Below are positions 23,014-30,624 of a stretch of 30,655 nt of DNA, piece after piece (the stretch's first letter is position 1; every line of letters begins with the position of its first letter). Under the pieces are notes generated by a model. That model was not told where the DNA came from. It searched no databases and worked only from the letters and a program-made list of their open reading frames with translations. A program made the translations under genes and the position numbers. The stretch is from CAYHWW01 sp964360145 (GTDB taxonomy: Bacteria > Bdellovibrionota > UBA1018 > CAYHWW01): NCBI GenBank assembly GCA_964360145.1, contig CAYHWW010000025.1, positions 1 to 30,655 on the forward strand, read 5' to 3'.

Positions 23014-23657
23014 TCGCTGGCTGAGGACGTCGGCGTGGAGTCATGCTGGGGGATGGGGCGGTTTCCGCCCTCGGGGGCTCTGCTCGCTGGGCTGAGCACC
23101 GTGCCGGGGGCAAAACGGAAGGGAATTGGAGTATTAGTCTCGGGATACACAGCGGCTGGTTCAACACAGGGCAACACCACAGTACGAGAGTATTCATGGC
23201 TATAGCGGAACATCCTTGCGATCAGATTCCCAGCATCGAGTCGCCACAGCGCGTCGAGGTTTACATAACAAATAAATTCGTCAGATCGGGCGGTACGACC
23301 TCGATCAAAGTGTTCCTCTAATGACCTCACTCTGCTGACTTGTAGTGCCAGCATGTTCTGATTTATAAGCCGCTCCCCCTCTTGGCATACGACCTCACTA
23401 GGATGATTGGGGTGAGCAAAGAACGGCAGAAGATAACGGCCTGTGGGAACCCCACACAGCCTGCGTGCCGCTGACTGCAGTCTGGTGTCTGCTACAAAGT
23501 CTTCCCCACGCCTTGTGGCAGCATCAAGAGCGGAAGCTGGCAAACTTGCGAGCGGCATGCAGCCATACTTGCACTGAGCTGCGCGGAGTACGGCGTCAGC
23601 ATTGACAGCCGCAAAACCTGCGAGCAGGAGGATTGCGCCGTTAAAAAACGGTTTCAT
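23010..23657 (-). CDS. Secreted protein of unknown function
   Basis: 215 residues with a signal peptide (MKPFFNGAILLLAGFAAVNA). The mature protein holds several Cys (CKYGC near 29-33, LCGVP, VVCQEG, FICYVN, LPCVEP), suggesting disulfides, then a Pro/Ser/Thr-rich disordered end (GGNRPIPQHDSTPTSSASD). No family is recognised. It overlaps the patatin gene tail-to-tail by four bases. Confidence 0.6.
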   Translation of the reverse strand: MKPFFNGAILLLAGFAAVNADAVLRAAQCKYGCMPLASLPASALDAATRRGEDFVADTRLQSAARRLCGVPTGRYLLPFFAHPNHPSEVVCQEGERLINQNMLALQVSRVRSLEEHFDRGRTARSDEFICYVNLDALWRLDAGNLIARMFRYSHEYSRTVVLPCVEPAAVYPETNTPIPFRFAPGTVLSPASRAPEGGNRPIPQHDSTPTSSASD

Positions 23658-23720
23658 GCCCTACGTATCGGCGTGAATGCCAGCACCGCACGCAGGAAAT
23701 TATTGCCGGGTGCGCTTAGA

Positions 23721-23764
23721 TAACCCTGGGCCGCGGGCCTTATCAGCTCTGCAGCCCAGGGTTA
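23721..23764. repeat. 11-bp inverted repeat between two secreted-protein genes
   Basis: TAACCCTGGGC and GCCCAGGGTTA are perfectly complementary, separated by 22 bases that include a GC-rich palindrome GGGCCGCGGGCC partly overlapping the first arm. It lies downstream of the proline-rich protein gene on the minus strand. No T-run, so a terminator role is only possible. Confidence 0.4.
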
Positions 23765-23780
23765 CTTTATGAACATGTGA

Positions 23781-24679
23781 TCAACGCGTGCGATACCCCG
23801 TCATGTATTCCTGGCCGCCGTTGCTGTAATTCACAACGAGGGTCAGTGCATCACGGTAGCGGTCGCCGCAGTAGCTGCGGGACCGGTCGGTGAGCACCAC
23901 AGACGAAACACCAGTGTAGGCGTTGTCTTCCACGGCCACGTACTCAATGGCGCCACAGCCTACATCGCCGCGCTCGGAAACCCACAGAGTCACCGGCGTG
24001 CGTTCACGACCGCCGCCACAACCATAGTACGGGTCACGACAAGTGGTCTCAGGGTAGAGGGTCACGCTCTCAAACCCGTTGGCCTGTTGCGTGACCTGCA
24101 CGGCGTAGTCATTGAGCCTGCCATCGCGATAGTTCTGGGACTGTACGTAGCCTTCCAGCTGAACGTAGGTGCCAGGATAGGCGGGAGGAAAGGGATAGGG
24201 TGTGGGCCTGTAAACAGGTGGTGGTGTGACCGGCACGGGATACACCGGCCGAGGTACGGGCCGGGGGCGCGGGCGATAGGGCGGCACTACGACCACTGGC
24301 GGGCGATAGCCAGGCGGACGCACAATCACGGGAGGGTAGCCAGGTACTGGCGGCCTCGGCGGGCGAACAACCANNNNNNNNNNNNNNNNNNNNNNNNNNN
24401 NNNNNNNNNNNNNNNNNNNNNNNNNNNNNNNNNNNNNNNNNNNNNNNNNNNNNNNNNNNNNNNNNNNNNNNNNCGCACAATCACGGGAGGGTAGCCAGGT
24501 ACTGGCGGCCTCGGCGGGCGAACAACCACAGGGGGGCGGCCCGCGGGGGGACGCACAACGACCGGAGGACGACCACCGCCCGGCGGGCGACCTCCAGGCG
24601 GAATGACGACAACCTGCGCAGATGCATCCCATGTAGCAACGAGTAGCAACGCTGCGGTGCAAAACTGTAATTTTCTCAT
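23781..24679 (-). CDS. Proline-rich secreted protein, interrupted by an assembly gap
   Basis: The 5' part (24679-24474) encodes a signal peptide MRKLQFCTAALLLVATWDAS and a Pro/Val/Arg/Gly repeat region (PPVVVRPPAGRPPVVVRPP). The 3' part (24318-23781) continues with the same repeat and a folded C-terminal domain (TYVQLEGYVQSQNYRDGRLN, then several Cys: TCRDPYYGCGGG, GCGAIEY and SYCGDRY). The two parts are in different frames only because of the 100-N gap. Merging the identical 55-base flanks gives one continuous frame of 247 codons plus stop. The true number of repeats is unknown. Start: ATG with GGAGGAATCGCC. Probably exported; the Cys-rich end suggests a disulfide-bonded domain. Function unknown. 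Confidence 0.7.
24319..24373. repeat. 55-bp sequence at the left edge of the assembly gap
   Basis: Identical, base for base, to 24474-24528. It encodes part of the proline-rich repeat (RPPRPPVPGYPPVIVR on the minus strand). Confidence 0.95.
24374..24473. other. Assembly gap of 100 N
   Basis: Exactly 100 ambiguous bases, the conventional placeholder for a scaffold gap of unknown size. It sits inside a proline-rich coding repeat. Translated lengths and frames across it are meaningless as given. Confidence 0.98.
24474..24528. repeat. 55-bp sequence at the right edge of the assembly gap
   Basis: Second copy of 24319-24373. An exact match whose length equals a commonly used assembler word size suggests that the two contig ends are the same bases rather than a genuine duplication. 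Confidence 0.95.
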
Positions 24680-24742
24680 GGCGATTCCTCCTCTGGAAGC
24701 GAGGAGAAAGTACCGTCAATATTTTAACTATACACGGCGCGA

Positions 24743-24755
24743 CGCATTCAATGCG
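24743..24755. repeat. Short palindrome upstream of the proline-rich protein gene
   Basis: CGCATT-C-AATGCG is a perfect palindrome in the 82-base spacer between the AmpG stop and the next start. On the minus strand a TATAGT lies shortly after it, so it could be an operator near a promoter. No good -35 box is visible. Confidence 0.3.
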
Positions 24756-24761
24756 ACGCAC

Positions 24762-26000
24762 CTATTGCGTGGCGTCAGCCCGGGGCCAACGCTTGTAGCG
24801 CGCCATGAGCATGATGAGCCCCGGGATGCCCACCAGCGTGCAAATCACAAAGTATGTTTCCCAGCCCACGGTTTTCGCGAGCCAGCCGCTGGGAGCCCCC
24901 GCGAAGTTCCGAGAAAGGGCCATGAAGCTGCTCAAGAGCGCGTACTGGGTCGCGGTGTAGCGCCGGTTAGTGACGCTGATGACGAAGGCGATGAAGGCCG
25001 TGTTGCCAAGACCGCTGCAAAAATGCTCGACGAACACCGCGAGCGTCATCAGCCCGTAATGTTTGCCGGTGTACGCCAACATGGAGTAGCAGAGGCCCGC
25101 CATGGCCTGGGCACCGCCAAACCACAGCAACGCACGATAGAGCGTCATCCGCGACAGCAGCGCGCCCGCAGTGATGCCGCCCACGATGGTGGCGATGAAC
25201 CCAAAGAGCTTCATGGCGGCAGCGATCTCTGTTTTCGTGAAGCCCAGCTCTAAGAAGAACGGCGTGTTCATCGCCAAAGTCAGCTGCACATCGAGTTTAT
25301 AGAGCAGGATGAAAACCAAGATCTCAATGGCGCCGCGGCGGGAGAAGAATTCCACGAAGGGCTCCACTACGGCTTCTTTGATGCTCTTCAGCTTGGTTTC
25401 TTCTTTGGGCTGGGGCGCAAGCACCGTGAGCACGGCGAAGAGGGCCATGACGACGCCCATGATGGCGTACACCGCACGCCACGGAATATGATCGGCGAGG
25501 AAGAGCGCGACGGCGCCGGAAAACAGCATGGCCAAGCGATAGCCCGCAAAGCTCACAGCGGCCCCCGCCCCCTGCTCTGAAGCGTTGAGAATCTCAATCT
25601 TGTAGGCATCGATGACGATGTCTTGGCTGGCGCTGAAGAACGCCAGAGCGACAGCCATGGCGGCCACGGCCACAGGCATGGAAGCGGGGCTCAGGGTGCC
25701 CATGAAAGCAATGGTGGCAGCAAGCGCCAACTGAAAGCCAAACATCCAGCCCCGACGTTTACCCAGGCGACCCAGCAAGGGCGCGTCGAAGCGATCAAGC
25801 CCCGGCGACCACAGAAACTTCATCGTATAGGGCAGGCTCACCAAAGAAAAAATACCGATGACCGTAAGATCAACTTTTTCATCCACCATCCAGGCTTGCA
25901 GGGTGGAGCCCGTCAACGCCAGCGGCAGCCCCGACGCAATGCCGGTGAAAAACACCGCCGCCATGCGCCAGCTGCTGAAGACGAGAAGGATATGTTTCAT
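24762..26000 (-). CDS. ampG: AmpG-like muropeptide permease (MFS)
   Basis: Inner-membrane major facilitator of 412 residues with about twelve hydrophobic helices. The AmpG subfamily is indicated by GIASGLPLALTGSTLQAWM near the N-terminus, LPYTMKFLWSPGLDRF after helix 2, and SASQDIVIDAYKIEIL in the middle. AmpG imports anhydromuropeptides released during cell-wall turnover for recycling. Its ATG overlaps the stop of the aminotransferase gene in ATGA, so the two are translationally coupled; a third gene with GltB-like motifs precedes them. No ampD or nagZ is in view. Confidence 0.88.
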   Translation of the reverse strand: MKHILLVFSSWRMAAVFFTGIASGLPLALTGSTLQAWMVDEKVDLTVIGIFSLVSLPYTMKFLWSPGLDRFDAPLLGRLGKRRGWMFGFQLALAATIAFMGTLSPASMPVAVAAMAVALAFFSASQDIVIDAYKIEILNASEQGAGAAVSFAGYRLAMLFSGAVALFLADHIPWRAVYAIMGVVMALFAVLTVLAPQPKEETKLKSIKEAVVEPFVEFFSRRGAIEILVFILLYKLDVQLTLAMNTPFFLELGFTKTEIAAAMKLFGFIATIVGGITAGALLSRMTLYRALLWFGGAQAMAGLCYSMLAYTGKHYGLMTLAVFVEHFCSGLGNTAFIAFVISVTNRRYTATQYALLSSFMALSRNFAGAPSGWLAKTVGWETYFVICTLVGIPGLIMLMARYKRWPRADATQ

Positions 26001-27394
26001 GGGGTGGAGACCTGGGTCCCGGGCAGCAAGGCGGCCTTGGCGAGGCGGGTGCTGATCTCCAGCATTTTGGAAGGCGCGTTATGGAGCTCATCCATCACCT
26101 GCGTGAAACCCCTCACAAACCAGTCGACATCACTCTCATTCATCACGAGGGATGGGATGATCTTCACGATGTCCATGTTGTGGCCAGCCACCTGGGTGAG
26201 AATGCGATGCTGGGCATAAAGTGGGATGACGATCATCTGACTAAACAAGCTCTTGTCGGCCATGTGCACCATGTTCCAAGCCATGCTGAGCTTCAGTGAC
26301 TTGGGCTTACGGAACTCAAAGCCGATCATGAGACCCTTGCCCCGCACAGCGGCGAACATCTCATGGGTGGCGGTAAGAGGTCTCAGACGCTCCATGATCA
26401 AACCCCCCATGCGCTCGGCATTCTGAGCGAGCTTCTCGTCGTCGAGCACCTTCAGCGCCACCAGCCCCGCGGCCATGGCCATGTCGTTCTGGCTGAAAGT
26501 AGAGGAGTGCACCACGCTTCTATCCATACTGGAGAAGGTTTTTTTGTGGATGTCCCGGCGGGTGAGCACCGCGGATACAGGCACGTAACCACCGCTCAAG
26601 CCCTTGGAGAGGGTGATGATATCTGGTTGCAGCCCCCAGTGCTCATGGGCAAAGAACCGGCCGGTGCGACCCATGCCGCTCTGCACCTCGTCGGCAATGA
26701 AGAGCGTGCCGTATTTGCGACAAAGCTCTTGGGCCTTTTGATAGTAATCGTCCTCGGGGAAGAACACTCCCTTGCCCTGCACGGGCTCGAATACGAAACC
26801 CGCGTAGCGCTTGGTCTTGAGCTCTGTCTCCAGCGCGTTGAGATCGCCAAGATTCAGCTGTTTCGAAGGGGGCAAGTCACCAAAGCCGTGGCGGAAATGG
26901 CTGCAACCATTGAGCGACAACGCCCCCAGCGTGAGCCCGTGATAACCGTGATCGAGATAAAGAAAACTATCCCTGCCCGTGGCGGCCCGGGCGAACTTCA
27001 TTGCGGCCTCAACAGCCTCAGCGCCGGAGTTGGCGAAAAAAACCGAGTCGCATTTGGCGTGGGCGGCGCGAGCGCAGAGCTCCTTCGCCAACAGACCGGA
27101 AAGCACCGGCGCATCCATTTTCACGAGATTGGGCAAATCCATGTCCATGGCAGCCTTGAGATTGGCGCGGATCACGGGATGGTTGCGACCGTGGATGAAT
27201 ACGCCATAGCCCGAAAGCATGTCTAAATACTGGTTGCCCTCCGCATCCCAAAGATGTGCCCCCTTGCCACGCACATAGGGTCGATCAAAACCAATGGTGC
27301 TCAGCACCCTGGCAAAGCTGGGGTTGATGTGCTGGGCCTGGAGCTCCAGGCCCCGTCCGCGATTTTCCTGCAAAAGACTTTCGATGTATTCCAT
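25997..27394 (-). CDS. Class III (PLP-dependent) aminotransferase
   Basis: 465 residues from ATG 27394 (frame open to TTG 27415). Fold-type I class III signature: GNQYLDMLSGYGVFIHGRNH near the start, FFANSGAEAVEAAMKFAR (phosphate-binding region), FIADEVQSGMGRTGRFFAHE with the PLP-ring Asp, and LSKGLSGGYVPVSA with the Schiff-base Lys at about 264. The C-terminal region is longer than in ornithine or acetylornithine aminotransferases (RILTQVAGHNMDIVKIIPSL and a further 50 residues). Substrate unknown. It lies 54 bases after the GltB-like gene and overlaps ampG, so the three probably form one transcript. Confidence 0.9.
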   Translation of the reverse strand: MEYIESLLQENRGRGLELQAQHINPSFARVLSTIGFDRPYVRGKGAHLWDAEGNQYLDMLSGYGVFIHGRNHPVIRANLKAAMDMDLPNLVKMDAPVLSGLLAKELCARAAHAKCDSVFFANSGAEAVEAAMKFARAATGRDSFLYLDHGYHGLTLGALSLNGCSHFRHGFGDLPPSKQLNLGDLNALETELKTKRYAGFVFEPVQGKGVFFPEDDYYQKAQELCRKYGTLFIADEVQSGMGRTGRFFAHEHWGLQPDIITLSKGLSGGYVPVSAVLTRRDIHKKTFSSMDRSVVHSSTFSQNDMAMAAGLVALKVLDDEKLAQNAERMGGLIMERLRPLTATHEMFAAVRGKGLMIGFEFRKPKSLKLSMAWNMVHMADKSLFSQMIVIPLYAQHRILTQVAGHNMDIVKIIPSLVMNESDVDWFVRGFTQVMDELHNAPSKMLEISTRLAKAALLPGTQVSTP

Positions 27395-27448
27395 GACTGC
27401 TGTCAGGGTACACAATGAAGGCGGCTCGTGCCAGCTCTAGGCTATGCG

Positions 27449-29059
27449 TCAGCCCGCTTTTCGCTGAGTGGTCTTCTGAGGCAGCTGGCAACTGTTCCCC
27501 CAGCCCTCGATGCCATTCCATTGACGGGCCGGCGTGTAGCCGTAAACTTTCGCGATGGGTGAAAATGCGGCGGGCCCCGTGCTCATCTCAATATCGTTCC
27601 CCGTGAATTGCGCGGGGTGCTGATAGCCACAGGCATTGGTAACCGCCATGATTTCGTTGCGCAGGGATTGTACGAAACGCTGAAACCTTAGTTTTTGAAT
27701 TTCTGGCTTGAGGCCATTTTGCAGGTAACTGTTCTGCGTCGCCACACCGGCCGGACAACGGTCCGTGTGGCACTTCTGTGCCTGAATGCAGCCAATGGAC
27801 AGCATGGCCTCGCGGGCGATGTTCACCATGTCGCAGCCCATGGCGAAGGCCACGATGGTACGATCGGGGAAACCTAGCTTGCCGCTGCCGATCCAGGCCA
27901 CTTCCTCGGTCATACCCTCATCCAGGAATGTTTTGTAAACCCGGGTGAACCCCACCTTGAAGGGCAGGGATACGTGATCCGCGAAGGTCAGGGGCGCAGC
28001 ACCGGTGCCCCCCTCGCCGCCGTCAATGGTGATCCAGTCGGGACCGGCCTTCATGGACTTCATCTCTTGGGCCAGCTCTTTCCAGAAGTCCAAGTGGCCC
28101 ACTGCGGATTTGATGCCCACGGGCAGGCCGGTCTCTTTGGCAATGGCCTCAATGAAGCGAATCATCGAACGCGGGTCGTAGAACGACTTATGGGAATTGG
28201 GGCTGATGCAGTCTTTGCCAATGGGAATGCCGCGGATTTTGGCGATTTCCGCTGTCACTTTGCGTCCGGGAAGCAGGCCGCCCTTGCCGGGCTTTGCCCC
28301 CTGGGACAGCTTGATCTCGATGCCCCGCACGTGGTCGTAGCCCGCGACTGTTTGCTGGAGCTTATCCATGGAGAAGTCGCCATGTTCATCGCGGCAACCG
28401 AAGTAGCCCGTGCCGACTTGATAGATGACGTCGGCGCCATTTTGGTGGTGGGGCGAGAGGCCCCCCTCGCCAGTATTGTGGTAGCAGCCCGCGAGGGCCG
28501 CTCCCTTATTCAAGGACTCGATGGCATTTTGAGACAGTGAACCGTAGCTCATGGCGGAGATATTCACGATGGAGTTGGGCCGCCACGCTTTAGCGCGATG
28601 ATGGGTCTCCCCCAGCACTTTAGCACAGGGGATGTCGTAGGCCTTGTCGTGGATGGAGCCCGCGTAGCTGGTGTCGCCGTAGGGAAACACCGCATGCTTG
28701 ATGATGGGGTAGCCCACGCCGTAGATTTGATCATCCGTGCCAAAGCCGAAGTAATTGTTCTCCCCTCGGGCGGTGCGATAGATCCACTCCCGCTCCTCGC
28801 GGTTGAAGGGGGCCTCCTCGCGATTGCCTGCCACGATGTATTGGCGCAGCTCAGGGCCGATCTCGATCAAGAGGTAGCGGAGGTGGCCCACCAAAGGGAA
28901 GTTTCGAATGATGTTGTCAGTGGAGATGAAGCGATCTCTCAGCGCGGCCACCACTGAAACAGCGAGGAACGCGGAGATGAGCCAAGTGCCCCACCCGAGC
29001 TCCGCATCTATGAGGGGCCATGGTATTTCGAAGACAATTCCTGTTTGAAGTAGTCCCAT
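27449..29059 (-). CDS. FMN-binding glutamate synthase-family protein
   Basis: 536 residues from ATG 29059; ATG 29104 is an alternative 15 codons upstream. An N-terminal hydrophobic stretch (GTWLISAFLAVSVVAALRD) is followed by NIIRNFPLVGHLRYLLIEIG, the usual opening of stand-alone GltB-like proteins. The FMN barrel has VNISAMSYGSLS, NTGEGGLSPHH, KLSQGAKPGKGGLLPG and ITIDGGEGGTGAAP. Near the end, C-x5-C-x4-C (GCIQAQKCHTDRCPAGVATQ) matches the 3Fe-4S ligands of glutamate synthase. The glutaminase domain is absent, so it is not a complete glutamate synthase and its electron donor and substrate are unknown. First gene of a probable operon with the aminotransferase and ampG. Confidence 0.9.
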   Translation of the reverse strand: MGLLQTGIVFEIPWPLIDAELGWGTWLISAFLAVSVVAALRDRFISTDNIIRNFPLVGHLRYLLIEIGPELRQYIVAGNREEAPFNREEREWIYRTARGENNYFGFGTDDQIYGVGYPIIKHAVFPYGDTSYAGSIHDKAYDIPCAKVLGETHHRAKAWRPNSIVNISAMSYGSLSQNAIESLNKGAALAGCYHNTGEGGLSPHHQNGADVIYQVGTGYFGCRDEHGDFSMDKLQQTVAGYDHVRGIEIKLSQGAKPGKGGLLPGRKVTAEIAKIRGIPIGKDCISPNSHKSFYDPRSMIRFIEAIAKETGLPVGIKSAVGHLDFWKELAQEMKSMKAGPDWITIDGGEGGTGAAPLTFADHVSLPFKVGFTRVYKTFLDEGMTEEVAWIGSGKLGFPDRTIVAFAMGCDMVNIAREAMLSIGCIQAQKCHTDRCPAGVATQNSYLQNGLKPEIQKLRFQRFVQSLRNEIMAVTNACGYQHPAQFTGNDIEMSTGPAAFSPIAKVYGYTPARQWNGIEGWGNSCQLPQKTTQRKAG

Positions 29060-29344
29060 GCTGAGGACTCTTCGGCGCTGTTGCCACAGCCTTTGACTGG
29101 GCATGGGCAAGGCTTGCCGATCAGGCGGTTCTCATCGCCTGCGCTCTCCCAAAAGAAGGGCCCCTATTCCATTCTTTAAGTTTATACGTCTTGTACTCAC
29201 AGATCAAAAAAGACTCACATAAATACTATCTATCTTTAAAAGATGCATAACCCCGCGGGTTTTGGCGCTGGCAATCGATGCATGCAAAGTTGATGATGAG
29301 TCTATCTCACACAATCTTTTATCAACCCCGAGGGTGATCCGTTC

Positions 29345-29884
29345 ATGCGACAAACTACATTTGCCTCGCTCTTGATTTTCATTTTTCTGTCCTTAGGGCA
29401 CACCCAGGCCCAAACGCCAAGTGCGCCCCCGTTCAAGCCGGGCATACCAACCCCAACCGCGGCCCCAGACCCCGGGCAGCCCGCCTGCGTGACCGTGGCC
29501 TTCGCAGGCTGCAAGGCCACGGAGGTGTTCTGCCTGACGAACGGCGGCAACGCCGTTGCGTGCTTGACGGCCAGGGGCCTCTGTGAACAAGCGGCCTTGG
29601 TGTCCTGCGCGAAAGCCGGTGCTGCCATTACCGTTCTCTGCATCATCGGCATCGCCATTGGGATCGCGCTACTCTTGCTGCTCGTCGCCGCCACGATATT
29701 CGTCAGCGTCCGCGTGGCCCAAGAGGTGATCAAGAGAGTGAAGCCCAAGTCCATTTGGGGCTGGATTCTCACGATCCTTCTCATCATTGTTCTCGTCATT
29801 ATCATCGTCGTGATCGCGGTCCTGATTTTTTATTACATCCTTGTGCCTGTCATCACGTTCATTGTGACCGTGACCTGCGGCTAA
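29345..29884 (+). CDS. Cys-rich membrane protein with signal peptide and two transmembrane helices
   Basis: 179 residues in four blocks: a signal peptide (MRQTTFASLLIFIFLSLGHT), a Pro-rich linker (about 24-46), a Cys-rich segment with six Cys at 48, 56, 63, 73, 80 and 88, and two long hydrophobic helices (about 92-122 and 138-175) separated by a basic loop KRVKPKS. The predicted topology places the six-Cys domain outside the inner membrane. GAGG lies 11 bases before the ATG. No family is recognised. The 234 bases before it, back to the GltB-like gene, are AT-rich in part and hold no gene that I can support. Confidence 0.6.
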   Translation: MRQTTFASLLIFIFLSLGHTQAQTPSAPPFKPGIPTPTAAPDPGQPACVTVAFAGCKATEVFCLTNGGNAVACLTARGLCEQAALVSCAKAGAAITVLCIIGIAIGIALLLLLVAATIFVSVRVAQEVIKRVKPKSIWGWILTILLIIVLVIIIVVIAVLIFYYILVPVITFIVTVTCG

Positions 29885-29891
29885 AATCCCG

Positions 29892-29930
29892 TGCGGAGCG
29901 AGGGCCCCCTCGTGGGGTCCTTGCTCCGCA
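29892..29930 (+). terminator. Long 17-pair hairpin after the Cys-rich membrane protein gene
   Basis: Arms 29892-29908 and 29914-29930 pair over all 17 positions with a five-base loop CTCGT. The two non-Watson-Crick pairs are G-U when read as plus-strand RNA and would be A-C on the minus strand, so the structure belongs to plus-strand RNA. It is followed by AGCGAAAATC, without a T-run. It may be a terminator of the upstream gene, an mRNA 3' stabiliser, or a leader structure of the downstream gene 33 bases on. Confidence 0.6.
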
Positions 29931-29962
29931 GCGAAAATCAGTGCAGGCTGAAGCTTCGCGCT

Positions 29963-30448
29963 ATGACCGATAAAGCACATTCCGAACAATTCTTTGGCGA
30001 CACACGCGACTTCTGGTGGAACAAAGATTTCATCGAACTTATGGCCCGCCGCTGGGAGCGGGGGAAAAAGAAGCTGGGCCTTGGCTTCAATTCCTTAGGC
30101 TGCTTGGTGCCAGGGTACTTTTCAGAGCTAGGACTGAAGAACATCCAGGATTACGTTTCAGACAAGGCTGTGCCTCTGTTCCCGCCCTATCAATCACTTG
30201 AGCAACAGGTCCTCAAGACCGAGCTTGTGAGCTGGGCGGAACAAGGTCTGTATCTCTGGGACGTGGCAGAGACTCAAAAGTATTTTCTGGCCGACGGCGG
30301 AACCCCAGAGGAGTTCCAGGCGCTTTGGAACAAAGCAGGGAAGATTAAGAATCGCGTGAAGGAGCAGCTCCTCGACAACCGATATTGTTCAGCCGGAGGA
30401 GCGCTCACCTACTTGACCTCGGGCCGAAAACAAACTTCATCCGGTTGA
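29963..30448 (+). pseudogene. Methyltransferase-like gene that appears to lack its SAM-binding core
   Basis: An open frame of 161 codons from ATG 29963 (open to 29891 in the same frame). The N-terminus, EQFFGDTRDFWWNKDFIELM then ARRWERGKKK, is like the lead-in of class I SAM methyltransferases, which normally run straight into the GxGxG SAM-binding strand. Here the sequence passes instead through LGLGFNSLGC to LVPGYFSELGLKNIQDYVSD and PLFPPYQS, which resembles the distal part of such proteins. About 120 residues containing motif I and the catalytic core seem to be missing without breaking the frame. The C-terminal part (GLYLWDVAETQKYFLADGG and YLTSGRK) looks intact. I read it as an internally deleted, probably inactive gene; family resemblance is from memory. 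Confidence 0.5.
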
Positions 30449-30449
30449 A

Positions 30450-30463
30450 AAATCCGCGGATTT
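30450..30463. repeat. 14-bp perfect palindrome after the methyltransferase-like gene
   Basis: AAATCCGCGGATTT begins two bases after the stop codon. It could form a short stem or serve as a binding site; there is no loop for an RNA hairpin without fraying. Confidence 0.35.
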
Positions 30464-30518
30464 GGGCCTGTAACCCTTGAAAAAAGTGGCGCGCCCTGGA
30501 ATTTTTGGGCAGGAGCTC

Positions 30519-30545
30519 AAAAATCGGACAGCACGGGGTGCTGTC
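30519..30545 (-). terminator. Intrinsic terminator for a minus-strand transcript entering from the right
   Basis: On the minus strand GACAGCAC-CCC-GTGCTGTC (perfect eight-pair stem, three-base loop) is followed by CGATTTTTG. It would terminate RNA coming from beyond the right edge and containing hairpin repeat copy B. Confidence 0.65.
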
Positions 30546-30573
30546 GCGGAGCAGGATGCGTAGCGAACGGGGT

Positions 30574-30624
30574 TCGGTCAAGCGCTCGTCGTGGCTTCCA
30601 GCCACTCCTCCGCCTGACCACGAC
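30574..30624 (-). repeat. Dispersed hairpin repeat, copy B
   Basis: Matches 7226-7276 at 46 of 51 positions. The outer stem is GGTCAAGCG/CGCCTGACC and the inner stem GTGGC/GCCAC. Relative to copy A, one base pair in each stem has changed on both sides (C-G to T-A), and the fifth difference is in the terminal loop. It lies about 30 bases before a minus-strand terminator, as copy A does. Confidence 0.75.

Noticed and set aside
24318..24761. True frameshift or pseudogene in the proline-rich protein
   Set aside because: The frame change is fully explained by the arbitrary 100-N gap and the duplicated 55-base contig ends.
26363..27226. Plus-strand open frame of 287 codons opposite the aminotransferase gene
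   Set aside because: Antisense to a well-supported PLP enzyme; no recognisable domain.
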